From Leifsonia shinshuensis (GTDB taxonomy: Bacteria > Actinomycetota > Actinomycetes > Actinomycetales > Microbacteriaceae): 64,000 nucleotides of DNA. Below the pieces are notes generated by a model. It worked only from the letters and a program-made list of their open reading frames with translations. It had not been told where the DNA came from and did not search any database. Shown here one piece after another: positions 27,217 through 38,265 of the stretch (positions are counted from its first letter, which is position 1; every line of letters begins with the position of its first letter). Both the position numbers and the translations under genes were made by a program. The stretch spans positions 62,001 through 126,000 of the forward strand of contig NZ_JAHHZQ010000006.1 in NCBI RefSeq assembly GCF_022606355.1, given 5' to 3'.

Positions 27217-28379
27217 CGCTGCTCCGCGACGTCCGGCCGTGGGGCGGCGACCGCTCCGACCTCCTGATCGAGGACGGCGTCATCGCCGCGGTCGAGCCGC
27301 ACCGGCCCGACCGGGCGGCGACCGCGGACGACGTCATCGACGGGCGCGGCCTGCTCGCGCTGCCGGGGCTCGTCAACGCGCACGCCCACCTCGACAAGAG
27401 CTGGTGGGGGATGCCGTGGGTGTCCTATGGCGGCACGGCGACGACACAGGGGCGCATCGAGCACGAGCGCGCCCACCGCGACGGGCTCGGCCTCCCGAGC
27501 CTGACCAGCACCGTCGCCCTGCTGCGCGCACTGGTCGCGCAGGGCACGACCGCGTTCCGCACGCACATCGACGTCGACCTCGGTGTCGGGCTGCGCGGGA
27601 TCTCCGTGGTCAGGGAGGCCGTCGCCGCCGTCGGGCTGCCGGTGGGGCTGGAGGTCGTGGCGTTCCCGCAAGACGGCGTGCTGCGCCGGCCCGGGGTGCT
27701 GGAGCTGCTGGATGCCGCGGCGGCGGAGGGCGCGGACCACGTCGGCGGACTCGATCCGGCCTCCATCGACCGCGACCCGGTCGGGCAGCTCGACGCCCTG
27801 TTCGAGATCGCCGACCGGCGCGGCGTCGGCATCGACATCCACCTGCACGACGGCGGAGAACTCGGCGCGTTCGAGTACGAGCTGATCATCGAGCGCACCA
27901 GGGCCCTCGGGCTGTCCGGGCGGGTGAACGTCGCGCACGGCTTCGCGCTCGGCGAGCTGCCCGAGGCCAGGCAGGCGGCGCTGGTCGACGCGCTGCGGGA
28001 GGCCGGGGTGTCGATCACGACGGTCGCCCCGATCAATGCGCCCCGGCTGCCGCTGGCGCTGCTGCGCGCGGCAGGCGTTCCTGTCGGGCTCGGTACGGAC
28101 GGCATCCGCGACCTGTGGGGACCGTACGGCGACGGTGACCTGCTGCGGCTGGCCACCCGGCTCGCTCAGCTCGCGGGCGCGCGACGCGACGAGGAACTGA
28201 TCGACGCCGTGCGCGTGGCCACGAGCGACGCCGCAGGCTTCGTGGGCAGGCCGGTGCACGACCTCGTGGTCGGCGCCCCCGCCGACGTGGTGCTCGTGGA
28301 CGCGCAGAACGTCCCCGAGGCGCTGGTCGCCGCGCCCCCGCGCGAGCTCGTGCTCGTCGGAGGTGTGCGCGCCCTCTGA
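27213..28379 (+). CDS. amidohydrolase, cytosine deaminase-like
   Basis: A 388-aa metal-dependent hydrolase. The first metal motif is NAHAHLDK (His57 and His59), followed by FRTHIDVD, HLHDGGELGAFEY (third His region) and VGLGTDGIRDLWGPYGDGDLL, the terminal metal Asp region. The HxHLDK form is typical of the cytosine deaminase / N-isopropylammelide hydrolase branch of subtype III amidohydrolases. N-terminal and C-terminal beta-sandwich segments (residues ~1-50 and ~350-388) complete the usual layout. ATG 27213 overlaps the pip stop by 4 nt, so the two are cotranscribed, though no common pathway is obvious. Substrate uncertain. Confidence 0.78.
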   Translation: MTLLRDVRPWGGDRSDLLIEDGVIAAVEPHRPDRAATADDVIDGRGLLALPGLVNAHAHLDKSWWGMPWVSYGGTATTQGRIEHERAHRDGLGLPSLTSTVALLRALVAQGTTAFRTHIDVDLGVGLRGISVVREAVAAVGLPVGLEVVAFPQDGVLRRPGVLELLDAAAAEGADHVGGLDPASIDRDPVGQLDALFEIADRRGVGIDIHLHDGGELGAFEYELIIERTRALGLSGRVNVAHGFALGELPEARQAALVDALREAGVSITTVAPINAPRLPLALLRAAGVPVGLGTDGIRDLWGPYGDGDLLRLATRLAQLAGARRDEELIDAVRVATSDAAGFVGRPVHDLVVGAPADVVLVDAQNVPEALVAAPPRELVLVGGVRAL

Positions 28380-28391
28380 CCGCGCCGCGAC

Positions 28392-28444
28392 ATTCGTGAC
28401 GAATGTCGACATTCGTGTCACGAATCACGACATTCGTGACGAAT
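28392..28444. repeat. family A palindrome triad between convergent genes
   Basis: ATTCGTGACGAAT (28392-28404), ATTCGTGTCACGAAT (28411-28425) and ATTCGTGACGAAT (28432-28444), separated by 6-nt linkers; 53 bp in all, the same geometry as the blocks at 24.7 kb. Lies between the amidohydrolase and cytidylyltransferase stops, which face each other. Confidence 0.9.
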
Positions 28445-28476
28445 GTGCGCGAGCAGTGGCGCGAGAGCGCGGCGGA

Positions 28477-28899
28477 TCAGCCGGCGAGGGCGGCGAGGGC
28501 CTGGCGGAGCTGGGTGGAGCTCGTCGTCATCGTGTACGGGAAGTAGACCACCTCGACGCCGACCGCGGCGAACTCGCGCTCCAGGCGCATCCCCTTCTCG
28601 GTGCCACGCCAGTCGTCGCCCTTGAAGAACACGTCGAACTGCAGCTTCCGCCACATCTGGAGCTTGTCGGGCACGGTCTCGGCGACCGCCTCGTCCACGT
28701 AGCCGATGCTCCGGACGATCTCGATACGCTCCGCGAGCGGGATGACGGGGTCGATGCCTTTGGTGAGTCGGAGCATCTCGTCGGAGACGACGCCCGCGAT
28801 CAGGTAGTCGCACTCGTTCTTGGCGTGCTTGAGGATGTTGAGGTGTCCGATGTGGAACAGGTCGAACGCCCCTGCGGCGTAGCCGACGCGCACGGTCAC
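28477..28899 (-). CDS. glycerol-3-phosphate cytidylyltransferase-like protein (TagD family)
   Basis: A 140-aa nucleotidyltransferase. GAFDLFHIGHLNILKHAK (residues 10-27) carries the HxGH nucleotide-binding motif. The TagD partner motif RTEGISTT is altered here to YTMTTSSTQLRQ (residues ~122-133), losing the Arg, so the accepted alcohol phosphate may not be glycerol-3-phosphate. GTG 28899 follows AAGGAGG. Such enzymes make CDP-glycerol or related CDP-alcohols for wall polymers; a CDP-alcohol phosphotransferase lies in the same locus (42759). First gene on the left border of the EPS locus, with a palindromic upstream region. Confidence 0.75.
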   Translation of the reverse strand: MTVRVGYAAGAFDLFHIGHLNILKHAKNECDYLIAGVVSDEMLRLTKGIDPVIPLAERIEIVRSIGYVDEAVAETVPDKLQMWRKLQFDVFFKGDDWRGTEKGMRLEREFAAVGVEVVYFPYTMTTSSTQLRQALAALAG

Positions 28900-28920
28900 A
28901 GGCGGCCTCCTTCGGGTGAG

Positions 28921-28974
28921 GTATTCTCACCTATTCTGTCGAATTAGTGAGGATTTGTCATCCACCAATTCGAC
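28921..28974. promoter_or_regulatory. AT-rich palindromic upstream region of the cytidylyltransferase gene
   Basis: GTATTCTCACCT (28921-28932), AATTAGTGAGGATTTGTCAT (28942-28961) and the inverted repeat GTCGAATT (28938-28945) / AATTCGAC (28967-28974). Both the first and second elements recur upstream of the WbaP gene at 55307-55343. Strongly AT-rich compared with neighbours; likely promoter and operator. Confidence 0.6.
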
Positions 28975-28988
28975 GGGAGGCCCCGTCG

Positions 28989-29588
28989 TCAGTCGACCGT
29001 GGCGCGAAGTGCGGTCGCGATCACCTCTGTCGCCGCCGCGATCTGCGCGAATGCCGCCTCGTACGCGGCGTCGCCCTCGCCGTAGGGATCGAGCACATCG
29101 CCCTCCGCATAACCGCGGCGTGTGGCGCGGTCGCGGCTGACGACGGCGGGCGACGGGCGGTGGGCCGCTGCCCACGCGACGAGCTCGGCGGGCGAGGACG
29201 CTGCGGCGTCCGCGCGAGCGACCGCGTCCGCGAACTCGGTGAGGGTGAAGGCGCGCCGCACGGTCGCCGGCGCGTGCTCGACGACCCACTCCCGGTGCTC
29301 CCGGGTGGCGGTGAGGATGAGGCCAGCTGCCCCGAGGAGAGCCACCGTCGCCTGCCGCGCTGCGAACCCGGACACGTCGACGCCGCGCGCCTCGAGCAGG
29401 CGATCCATCGGCGGGTTGACCGGCCAGCCCGTCATCGCGTGCGTCCCGGCCGACGAGACGGCGAACCGAGGCCGGTCGCCTTCGCCCTGGACCGCGAGCT
29501 CGTGCGCGAGCAGGAGGTCCATGGCCGGGGAGCGGCAGATGTTGCCCGTGCAGATCGTCACGATGGCGAAGGGGGTCGGAGGCCGCAT
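28989..29588 (-). CDS. low-molecular-weight protein tyrosine phosphatase
   Basis: A 199-aa LMW-PTP. The P-loop CTGNICRSP (Cys13 to Arg19) is complete, and the general-acid loop is DVLDPYGEGDAAYEAAFAQI near the C-terminus (Asp-Pro). Start ATG 29588 is placed so that the catalytic loop sits close to the N-terminus, as in the family; an in-frame extension upstream would add 37 unrelated residues. In EPS loci such phosphatases reverse BY-kinase autophosphorylation, so its likely partner is the kinase at 44361. Arginine-phosphatase activity cannot be excluded. It has its own promoter region, upstream of 29588. Confidence 0.83.
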   Translation of the reverse strand: MRPPTPFAIVTICTGNICRSPAMDLLLAHELAVQGEGDRPRFAVSSAGTHAMTGWPVNPPMDRLLEARGVDVSGFAARQATVALLGAAGLILTATREHREWVVEHAPATVRRAFTLTEFADAVARADAAASSPAELVAWAAAHRPSPAVVSRDRATRRGYAEGDVLDPYGEGDAAYEAAFAQIAAATEVIATALRATVD

Positions 29589-29730
29589 GCTGCCATTCTC
29601 GCGGATGGTCGCTACCACCCGAATTGGGGGGTGGGAACGGTCTGGCTGGGATTGTTGCCAACACGTAAAATGAACTGACGTGTGTGCGCTCTCAGCCACG
29701 GTCTGATAAGTTTTCCAACAAATCTCACGC

Positions 29731-29791
29731 GCAGAAGGCTTGGTCTCACCTTCATGCTTTCCTGATCGCGACGAGCATTGGAAGACGCTTC
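29731..29791 (+). promoter_or_regulatory. conserved untranslated leader of beta-helix gene 1
   Basis: About 60 nt immediately before the start matches the leader at 32826-32885: GAAGG...GGTCTCACCTTC, then GATCGCGACGAGCATTGGAA. Because the matching block lies in different reading frames relative to the two start codons, it is not coding. A GAAGG/CCTTC stem is possible. Confidence 0.6.
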
Positions 29792-32491
29792 ATGGCAGCT
29801 GCCAGACACCGCCTTACCGGCACCCCCTCCCTCAAGAAAACCACCCCCACCCCCCACCCCCACACCGCTGGCACCCACACCGCCGGCACCCGCCGAACCG
29901 GCACCCGCCGAACCGGCACCCGCAAGACCATGATCACCGCGGTGACGGGAGCCGCACTCGCGGCCCTCGCCGCGGCCGGCCTCCCCGCTCTCACCGCCAA
30001 CGCGGCCACCACGTACACCGTGGCCTCGCAACTGGTCTCCGACGACTTCTCGCGCACCACCGCAGGCGGCTGGGGCATCGCCCCCGTCGGCGGCGCGTAC
30101 AAGGTCAACAGCGCCGCATCGTTCTCGACGGCCGCCGGCGTGGGAAAGATGGCCCTGCCGAAGCCCGGCTCGTCGCTGACCGCGAACCTGTCCACGGTCT
30201 CCGCGGCCGACGTGACGTCGGCGGCGACGATCGACATCCCGACCATCCCCACCAGCGGCAACGGCGTCTTCGCCGGCGTGCAACTGCGATCGACGGGAGG
30301 CTCGTACTACCAGGCCAACATCCGCGTGGCCAAGGGCGGTACCGTGACGCTCACGATCGTGCGTGTCAACGGCTCCACCGCCAAGCAGACCACGGTCGGC
30401 AAGGAGATCCGCATCGCGACCGGTCTGAAGGCCGGCGCCGCGGTGCAGCTGCAGTTCCAGGCCACGGGCTCCAACCCGGTTCACCTCCAGGCCCGTGCCT
30501 GGGCCGTGGGCGCTGCACAGCCCGACTGGCAGCTGACCGCCGACGACTCGGCCTCGGCCCGGCTCGGCAACGCGGGCAGCGTCGCGGCCTGGTCGTATCT
30601 CTCCGGCGCGACTGCGGTACAGCCCATCGCGTTCGACACCCTCACCGCCTCGAGCCTGAAGGCGACCACCGGGACCCCGACCGGCACCCCCACTCCGACG
30701 TCGACCCCGACGGCGACGGCGACACCGACTCCGACTCCGACGTCCACCCCGACCCAGACACCGACGCCGCCGACCACCCCGACGGGGCCGTCGTCGTCCG
30801 GCGACCCGTCGATCGACACGACCGGCACCCGCTTCGCCACCGGAGCGGCTGCGATCGGGAGCACGTCGTACGCGGTGCCGTCCGGTGCGATCGTGGTCTC
30901 GCCGTCGGGTTCGGACAGCGCGGCGGGCACTCTGGCCGCTCCGTATGCGACGGTGCAGAAGGCGCTCACCGCGGCTCCGAGCGGCGCGACCATCGTGCTC
31001 CGTGCCGGCAGTTACCACGAGTCACTGACGGTCCCGTCGGGTAAGAAGCTCACGGTGCAGTCGTATCCGAAGGAGGCCGTCTACCTCGACGGCAGCACCC
31101 CGGTCTCCGGCTGGGCCAAGAGCGGCTCCGTGTGGAAGGCCACCGGCTGGAACCACGTGTTCGACTCCAGCCCCACCTTCACGCGCGGCGCCCCCGACGG
31201 CACGGCCGCCGGCTGGCAGTTCGTCAACCCGGCCTACCCGATGGCATCGCACCCCGATCAGCTCTGGGTCGGCGGCACCGCCATGCGGCAGGTGGCCAGC
31301 GCATCCCAGGTCACCGCTGGAACCTTCTTCTACGACACCGCGGCCAAGACCCTCGTGCTCGGCACCGACCCGTCCGGCGCCGAGGTGCGCGCGAGCGACC
31401 TCCAGAAGGCGATCACCGTCGGCTCCGCCGGCTTCACGCTGAAGGGCGTGGGCGTGCGCCGCTACGCACCCTCGGTTCCCGACATGGGGGCGGTGACCGA
31501 CTACCAGGGCACCGGCACGTTCGAGAACGTCTCGTTCACCGACAACGCCACCACCGGCATCGCGCTGGGCGGTTCCGGCCATGTGCTGCGCGACATCACC
31601 GTCGCCCGCAACGGCCTCCTCGGAGTCCAGACGAACAACTCGGACAACCTGACGCTCGACGGAGTACTGGCTTCGGGCAACGACGCGGAGCACTTCAACA
31701 CCTCGCCGGTCTCCGGCGGCGTGAAGATCACCCGCTCACGGAACATCACGGTCGAGAACAGCGCGTTCATCGACAACCTGTCCCACGGCCTGTGGTTCGA
31801 CGAGTCGGTCTACAACATGACGATCGTCCACAACGACTCGCTGCGGAATGTCGGCAACGGCATCGTGGTCGAGATCTCCGCCAAGGCGAGCGTCGTCGAC
31901 AACGTGTCGTCGAACAACGGCAAGGACGGGCTGAAGCTGAACAACATCGGCGGCGGCGTGCAGGTCTGGAACAACACGTTCACCGACAACACGGGACGCA
32001 ACCTCGAGATCACGCAGGACGCGCGGCGCGGCAACAACGCGAGCGACGCGGGCCACGACCCGAGGCAGTCGTTCCCCGACCCGACGATGACGTGGATCAC
32101 CGGTCCGGACACGATCCGCAACAACATCATCTCGGGAGGCTCCGGCAACTGCCTGCTGTGCGTCGAGGACTACTCGCACACGTACTCCGCCGCGCAGCTG
32201 GGGATCGACGCCGACTACAACCTGTACCGGCGCGCCTCGACCAGCGCCCCGGGCTGGTTCGCCATCTGGTCGACGGGTGCGGGCAACCCCGCCGTGTACA
32301 GCACGCTGTCGGCCTTCACCGCCGCCACCGGCACAGGCGCGAACAACACGCTCGTCGAGAACGCGCCGTCCCAGACGGCCGCGCAGCTCGCGGCGCCGTC
32401 CGCCTCGGCGGGCAGGGCGGCCGGGCTGACCCCGACGATCGCGGCGCTGGCGGGAAAGCCCGCCGGAACCGCCCACCTGGGCGCGTGGTGA
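29792..32491 (+). CDS. secreted right-handed beta-helix protein with N-terminal sugar-binding-like domain (paralogue 1)
   Basis: An 899-aa exported protein. A long basic Thr/Pro/His-rich N-terminus leads to a signal helix (MITAVTGAALAALAAAGLPALTANAA). Next comes a ~200-residue jelly-roll-like domain (DDFSRTTAGGWGIAPVGGAYKV to AFDTLTASSL), a Thr-Pro linker (~residues 290-335), then a beta-helix region starting at FATGAAAIGSTSYAVPSG with SYHESLTVPSGKKLTVQSYPKEA, the DUF1565/NosD-like parallel beta-helix opening, and repeated N-rich turns. I chose ATG 29792 because the upstream leader is shared but out of frame with paralogue 2. Possibly an EPS-active lyase or hydrolase; no catalytic residues assigned. 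Confidence 0.75.
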   Translation: MAAARHRLTGTPSLKKTTPTPHPHTAGTHTAGTRRTGTRRTGTRKTMITAVTGAALAALAAAGLPALTANAATTYTVASQLVSDDFSRTTAGGWGIAPVGGAYKVNSAASFSTAAGVGKMALPKPGSSLTANLSTVSAADVTSAATIDIPTIPTSGNGVFAGVQLRSTGGSYYQANIRVAKGGTVTLTIVRVNGSTAKQTTVGKEIRIATGLKAGAAVQLQFQATGSNPVHLQARAWAVGAAQPDWQLTADDSASARLGNAGSVAAWSYLSGATAVQPIAFDTLTASSLKATTGTPTGTPTPTSTPTATATPTPTPTSTPTQTPTPPTTPTGPSSSGDPSIDTTGTRFATGAAAIGSTSYAVPSGAIVVSPSGSDSAAGTLAAPYATVQKALTAAPSGATIVLRAGSYHESLTVPSGKKLTVQSYPKEAVYLDGSTPVSGWAKSGSVWKATGWNHVFDSSPTFTRGAPDGTAAGWQFVNPAYPMASHPDQLWVGGTAMRQVASASQVTAGTFFYDTAAKTLVLGTDPSGAEVRASDLQKAITVGSAGFTLKGVGVRRYAPSVPDMGAVTDYQGTGTFENVSFTDNATTGIALGGSGHVLRDITVARNGLLGVQTNNSDNLTLDGVLASGNDAEHFNTSPVSGGVKITRSRNITVENSAFIDNLSHGLWFDESVYNMTIVHNDSLRNVGNGIVVEISAKASVVDNVSSNNGKDGLKLNNIGGGVQVWNNTFTDNTGRNLEITQDARRGNNASDAGHDPRQSFPDPTMTWITGPDTIRNNIISGGSGNCLLCVEDYSHTYSAAQLGIDADYNLYRRASTSAPGWFAIWSTGAGNPAVYSTLSAFTAATGTGANNTLVENAPSQTAAQLAAPSASAGRAAGLTPTIAALAGKPAGTAHLGAW

Positions 32492-32522
32492 TCCGCACCG
32501 ACTGATCCGCTCTCACGAGCAC

Positions 32523-32557
32523 GCGACGCCGCCGGGCCTTCCACCCGGCGGCGTCGC
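32523..32557 (+). terminator. 14-bp hairpin after beta-helix gene 1
   Basis: GCGACGCCGCCGGG (32523-32536) and CCCGGCGGCGTCGC (32544-32557) pair perfectly around a 7-nt loop. No U-tract, but the stem is strong and 31 nt after the stop. Confidence 0.6.
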
Positions 32558-32825
32558 CGCGTCTGCGGGAGGGCGCCGTGGCCCTCGGACGGGCGTGACT
32601 CGGACGGGCGTGACTCGGTTGGGAGGGAGAGGCGGAGGCCGGGGTACGGATACGTTGTCTCCGCATCCGACCACACCGAGGAGCGAGCGGAGGGATGACA
32701 TGACTCGGCGGCACAGCCTCGGTTCGGGGTGAATCAGCGGGTAGCTTCCAACGGAAATCACGCCTCCGGCGCCGGTCCGGCGCCGAGGCAGGGTGTCTCG
32801 CGCTGCTATGTTGCCCGGACCCCGC

Positions 32826-32885
32826 GCCGAAGGGCCGGTCTCACCTTCGTGCTTCATCGATCGCGACGAGCATTGGAACTCCTCG
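32826..32885 (+). promoter_or_regulatory. conserved untranslated leader of beta-helix gene 2
   Basis: Matches 29731-29791 with few differences: GAAGGGCCGGTCTCACCTTC, then GATCGCGACGAGCATTGGAA, ending at the ATG. Conserved in DNA but in different frame, so a transcript-level or DNA element. Confidence 0.6.
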
Positions 32886-35513
<2,628 letters not shown>

Positions 35514-35523
35514 GCGGACGCGC

Positions 35524-36978
35524 TCAGCCGACCTCGGCGCCGTCGGGCTTCTCCGCCCGGCGGCGCCCGAGGTCGCGGGTCACGTACCAGAGGTTCGGGA
35601 TCACCTGGCAGAGCAGCACGCTGATGGCCGAGCCGACGATCGGGCCGCCCGCGCCGATGACGCCGACCAGCCACCACGACAGTCCCAGGTTGAGCGGGAC
35701 GCTGACGAGGATGGGCCAGACCTGGAAGGTCAGGCCGCGCTTGTCGGTCATGTACATGCCGGCCGGGTACTTGGCGGCCTGAAGGGCGACGAAGACGACG
35801 AAACCGCCGACCAGCCACGGGTCGAGCGTGAACCGTCCGCCCGCGATGAAGTGCGTCAGCAGCGGCGAGAGCGCGGCGAGCACCAGCCCGATGCCCAGGC
35901 CGCCCGCGAGGAACCAGAGCGTCGGCTTCATCGGCGACTCGATCCGCGCCTCCGACCGCGCCTTGGCGTAGATCGGCCAGAGCGCGACGCCCGCCGCCGC
36001 GATCGTCTGCAGCACCAGCCCGAACAGCTGGGAGGCCAGGTTGTACTGCGCGAGCTCGTCGCCGTGCGTGAGGTGGCTGAGCAGCAGCCGGTCGGTCTGC
36101 ATCGCGATCGGCAGCGCGACCATCTGCACCAGCATGGGCCAGGCGACCCCGATGGCGGGGACACCGGGATAGCGCCGGGGGAACGGCACCTCCCTGATCG
36201 CCCTGCCCACCTGCGGCTTGATGATCCGGGCGGCCATGATCAGGCAGATCAGCGAGGCCAGGGCGTTGGCGATGTAGGAGAGCACGGCCAGGAAGCTCCC
36301 GGCGGGCGCCGAGACCGCGACGAGCGTCGTCAGGCCGAGGAACATGGCGGGCGCGACCACCGCTTGGCTGGCCACCTGGGTGCTGGTGCGGCCGAGGCCG
36401 ACCAGGATGCGCGAGCCGACGGTGAGCGGCAGGACGATCGCGAACGTGAACAGGCACAGGAAGGCGGCGAGGCTCCCTCCGTCGGGCATCAGGCCGCCGC
36501 CGAGGATCGCCGGCCACCAGCCGAGCAGGCTGATCACGACACCGACGGCGATGATGACCGCGGCCGACAGCAGCAGGATCCGGAACGCCGTAACGATGGT
36601 GCGCCGCACCGTGCGGTCGGAAGCGGGGGAGGAGGAACCGGCGACGGCGTTGATCACGACGGCGGCGATGCCCAGGTCGGCGAACGGCAGCAGCGCGGGG
36701 AGGGCGGCGAGCAGCCCGTACTGGGCGTAGGCCTGCGTGCCGAAGTGCTCGATGATGACGCGGCTGTTGACGATGCCGATGACGCCGGACAGGCCCATCA
36801 CGATGACCTTCATGACCGCCGTGGACCCGACGGCGCGCACCATGCCGCCGCGGCCGCCGCCACCGCTGCGGCCTGCTGCGCGCCCTGCTGCCCTCGCGCC
36901 GGCGCGGGTGGCGCCGGGCCCGTTCGGGTCGGGCCCGGCGCGCCGCCCCCGCGCCGGTCGCACGCGGACGTGCGTCAT
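35524..36978 (-). CDS. Wzx-type polysaccharide flippase (MATE/MOP superfamily)
   Basis: A 484-aa polytopic protein (12-14 helices) after a 45-residue Arg/Gly/Pro-rich cytoplasmic N-tail. The start of the membrane domain, VGSTAVMKVIVMGLSGVIGIVNSRVIIEHFGTQAYAQYGLLAALPALLPFADLGIAAVVINAVA, matches PST-type oligosaccharide flippases. ATG 36978 overlaps the upstream glycosyltransferase stop as ATGA, supporting this start over longer forms. It would move lipid-linked repeat units across the membrane before Wzy polymerisation. Transcribed with the glycosyltransferase at 36975-38126. Confidence 0.82.
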   Translation of the reverse strand: MTHVRVRPARGRRAGPDPNGPGATRAGARAAGRAAGRSGGGGRGGMVRAVGSTAVMKVIVMGLSGVIGIVNSRVIIEHFGTQAYAQYGLLAALPALLPFADLGIAAVVINAVAGSSSPASDRTVRRTIVTAFRILLLSAAVIIAVGVVISLLGWWPAILGGGLMPDGGSLAAFLCLFTFAIVLPLTVGSRILVGLGRTSTQVASQAVVAPAMFLGLTTLVAVSAPAGSFLAVLSYIANALASLICLIMAARIIKPQVGRAIREVPFPRRYPGVPAIGVAWPMLVQMVALPIAMQTDRLLLSHLTHGDELAQYNLASQLFGLVLQTIAAAGVALWPIYAKARSEARIESPMKPTLWFLAGGLGIGLVLAALSPLLTHFIAGGRFTLDPWLVGGFVVFVALQAAKYPAGMYMTDKRGLTFQVWPILVSVPLNLGLSWWLVGVIGAGGPIVGSAISVLLCQVIPNLWYVTRDLGRRRAEKPDGAEVG

Positions 36979-38126
36979 GCGCGGGCCCCGGCTTCGCCGA
37001 AGAGCGCGCGGCCGGCCGCGATCCGGCCGTCCACGCCGGGGAGGTCGGCGAGGATGTCGTCGGAGGTGCGCGGGTTCACGAGGGCGTCCACGACGCCGTC
37101 GGCGAGCCCGGCCGAGAGGACCTCGGCGGGCAGCACCACGTGACCGGCGTCGATCAGCCATTCGGCGATCCCGGTCTCGGACGTCGTGACGATCTCGCAG
37201 CCGTGCGCGAGGCCCTCGACGATGGGGAGGCCGACCTGCTCGCGCCAGGTCCCCACCCGGCGGGAGGGCAGCACGAGCACGTGCGCGCGGCGCAGCTCGT
37301 CGTGCACCACCGATCGGGCGGGATCGACGATCAGCCGGATGCTCGGGTCGGCGGCGGCCGCCGCCTGGGCCTGCGGGAGCAGTTCGCCGGAACCGACGAT
37401 GGTGAGCCGGGCGCCGGGGTGGCGCGACAGGATGGCCGGCCACGCCTCGAGCACGTCGGCGAAGCCCTTGCGCGGCGAGAGCGAGCCGAGGAAGAGCACG
37501 CCGTCCGGGTCGCGCCGGACGGGACCGGCGGGTGCGTCGGCGTCATCGGCCGGGCCGGACCCGGCGGGGGCGTCCAGGCAGGCGCAGGGGCTGGGCAGCG
37601 CCTCCACGGTGAGCTGGCGGCGCGGCGTGTGCCGGAAGGTCGAGCCGTAGAGGGCGCCGGCCTCCGACGTGCCGTAGACGACGGTGTCGAGCCGGTGCCA
37701 GATGTAGCCGGCGAGCACGCGTTCGAGCGAGCGCCGGACGCGGCTGCGTACCCGCGGCGGCCGGGTCGCGAAGGGGTCGAGGTCTTCGATGGCGTAGGTG
37801 GCGATCTCGGCGCGCGGCGCTCCGCCGAGGCGTTTCATGCCGAGCACCGCGAGCACCGCGGCGGTGCGCGGGAGCGAGTCGAGGTACAACGGCTCGTCGA
37901 CCTCCACCCGGGTGATGCGGCTGCGCATGGCCAGGCGGGCGGCGGCCAGCGTGCCGGCCTGGGCCAGCTCGACGCCGTCGGTCAGGGTGGGGTCGAAGTC
38001 GTAGCGCTTGACGCGGTAGACGATGGCGGCGGGGGCGAGGTCGCGGGCGCGCTCGAGGTGAGCGCTGCGCACCTGCTCGTACAGTCGCACGTGCTGGTGG
38101 TGCAGGGTGGGTGCTTCGCCGGCCAC
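36975..38126 (-). CDS. glycosyltransferase (GT4-like)
   Basis: A 383-aa glycosyltransferase with a GT-B fold. The C-terminal nucleotide-sugar domain is clear: GVLFLGSLSPRKGFADVLEAWPAIL (residues ~205-229), RLTIVGSGELL and VLVLPSRRVGTWREQVGLPIVEGLAHGCEIVTT with the conserved Glu-rich EGLAHG segment. I chose GTG 38126 after GGAGCGAGG; the frame runs to 38231 but upstream residues are Arg-rich and unlike the family. A Cys-rich hinge (ACLDAPAGS) is unusual. Upstream DNA is divergent from the 38266 gene. Acceptor sugar unknown. Confidence 0.78.
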   Translation of the reverse strand: MAGEAPTLHHQHVRLYEQVRSAHLERARDLAPAAIVYRVKRYDFDPTLTDGVELAQAGTLAAARLAMRSRITRVEVDEPLYLDSLPRTAAVLAVLGMKRLGGAPRAEIATYAIEDLDPFATRPPRVRSRVRRSLERVLAGYIWHRLDTVVYGTSEAGALYGSTFRHTPRRQLTVEALPSPCACLDAPAGSGPADDADAPAGPVRRDPDGVLFLGSLSPRKGFADVLEAWPAILSRHPGARLTIVGSGELLPQAQAAAAADPSIRLIVDPARSVVHDELRRAHVLVLPSRRVGTWREQVGLPIVEGLAHGCEIVTTSETGIAEWLIDAGHVVLPAEVLSAGLADGVVDALVNPRTSDDILADLPGVDGRIAAGRALFGEAGARA

Positions 38127-38205
38127 TGTCCTCGCTCCACATCTCGTCGTCGCCGCGCGGGTCGGGCGCGGCCTCTGGTCTGCGATTCTAGGGAGTTGTG
38201 ACACG

Positions 38206-38225
38206 AATAACGAGGGATTCTCAAA
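38206..38225. promoter_or_regulatory. GAGGGATTCTCA element in the divergent glycosyltransferase spacer
   Basis: AATAACGAGGGATTCTCAAA in the 139-bp spacer, resembling the AATT-GAGGATTT-TCA element near 28942, 41361 and 55307. The surrounding DNA is AT-rich and probably holds both promoters. Confidence 0.4.
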
Positions 38226-38265
38226 AATCACCCGACAACGGGGGTAGCGCTAGGGTGGTCGCACG

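Larger units (their letters stand above)
32492..32885. other. intergenic region between the two beta-helix genes
   Basis: 394 nt with no gene. It begins with a strong hairpin (32523-32557), then contains a short direct repeat GGACGGGCGTGACTC (around 32590-32620), and ends with the conserved leader of the second beta-helix gene (32826-32885). I found no other structure. Confidence 0.6.

Noticed and set aside
28363-28947. Plus-strand 194-residue frame over the cytidylyltransferase gene
   Set aside because: Antisense shadow of the TagD-like gene, whose HxGH motif and ribosome site are clear; the frame also runs through the palindrome triad.
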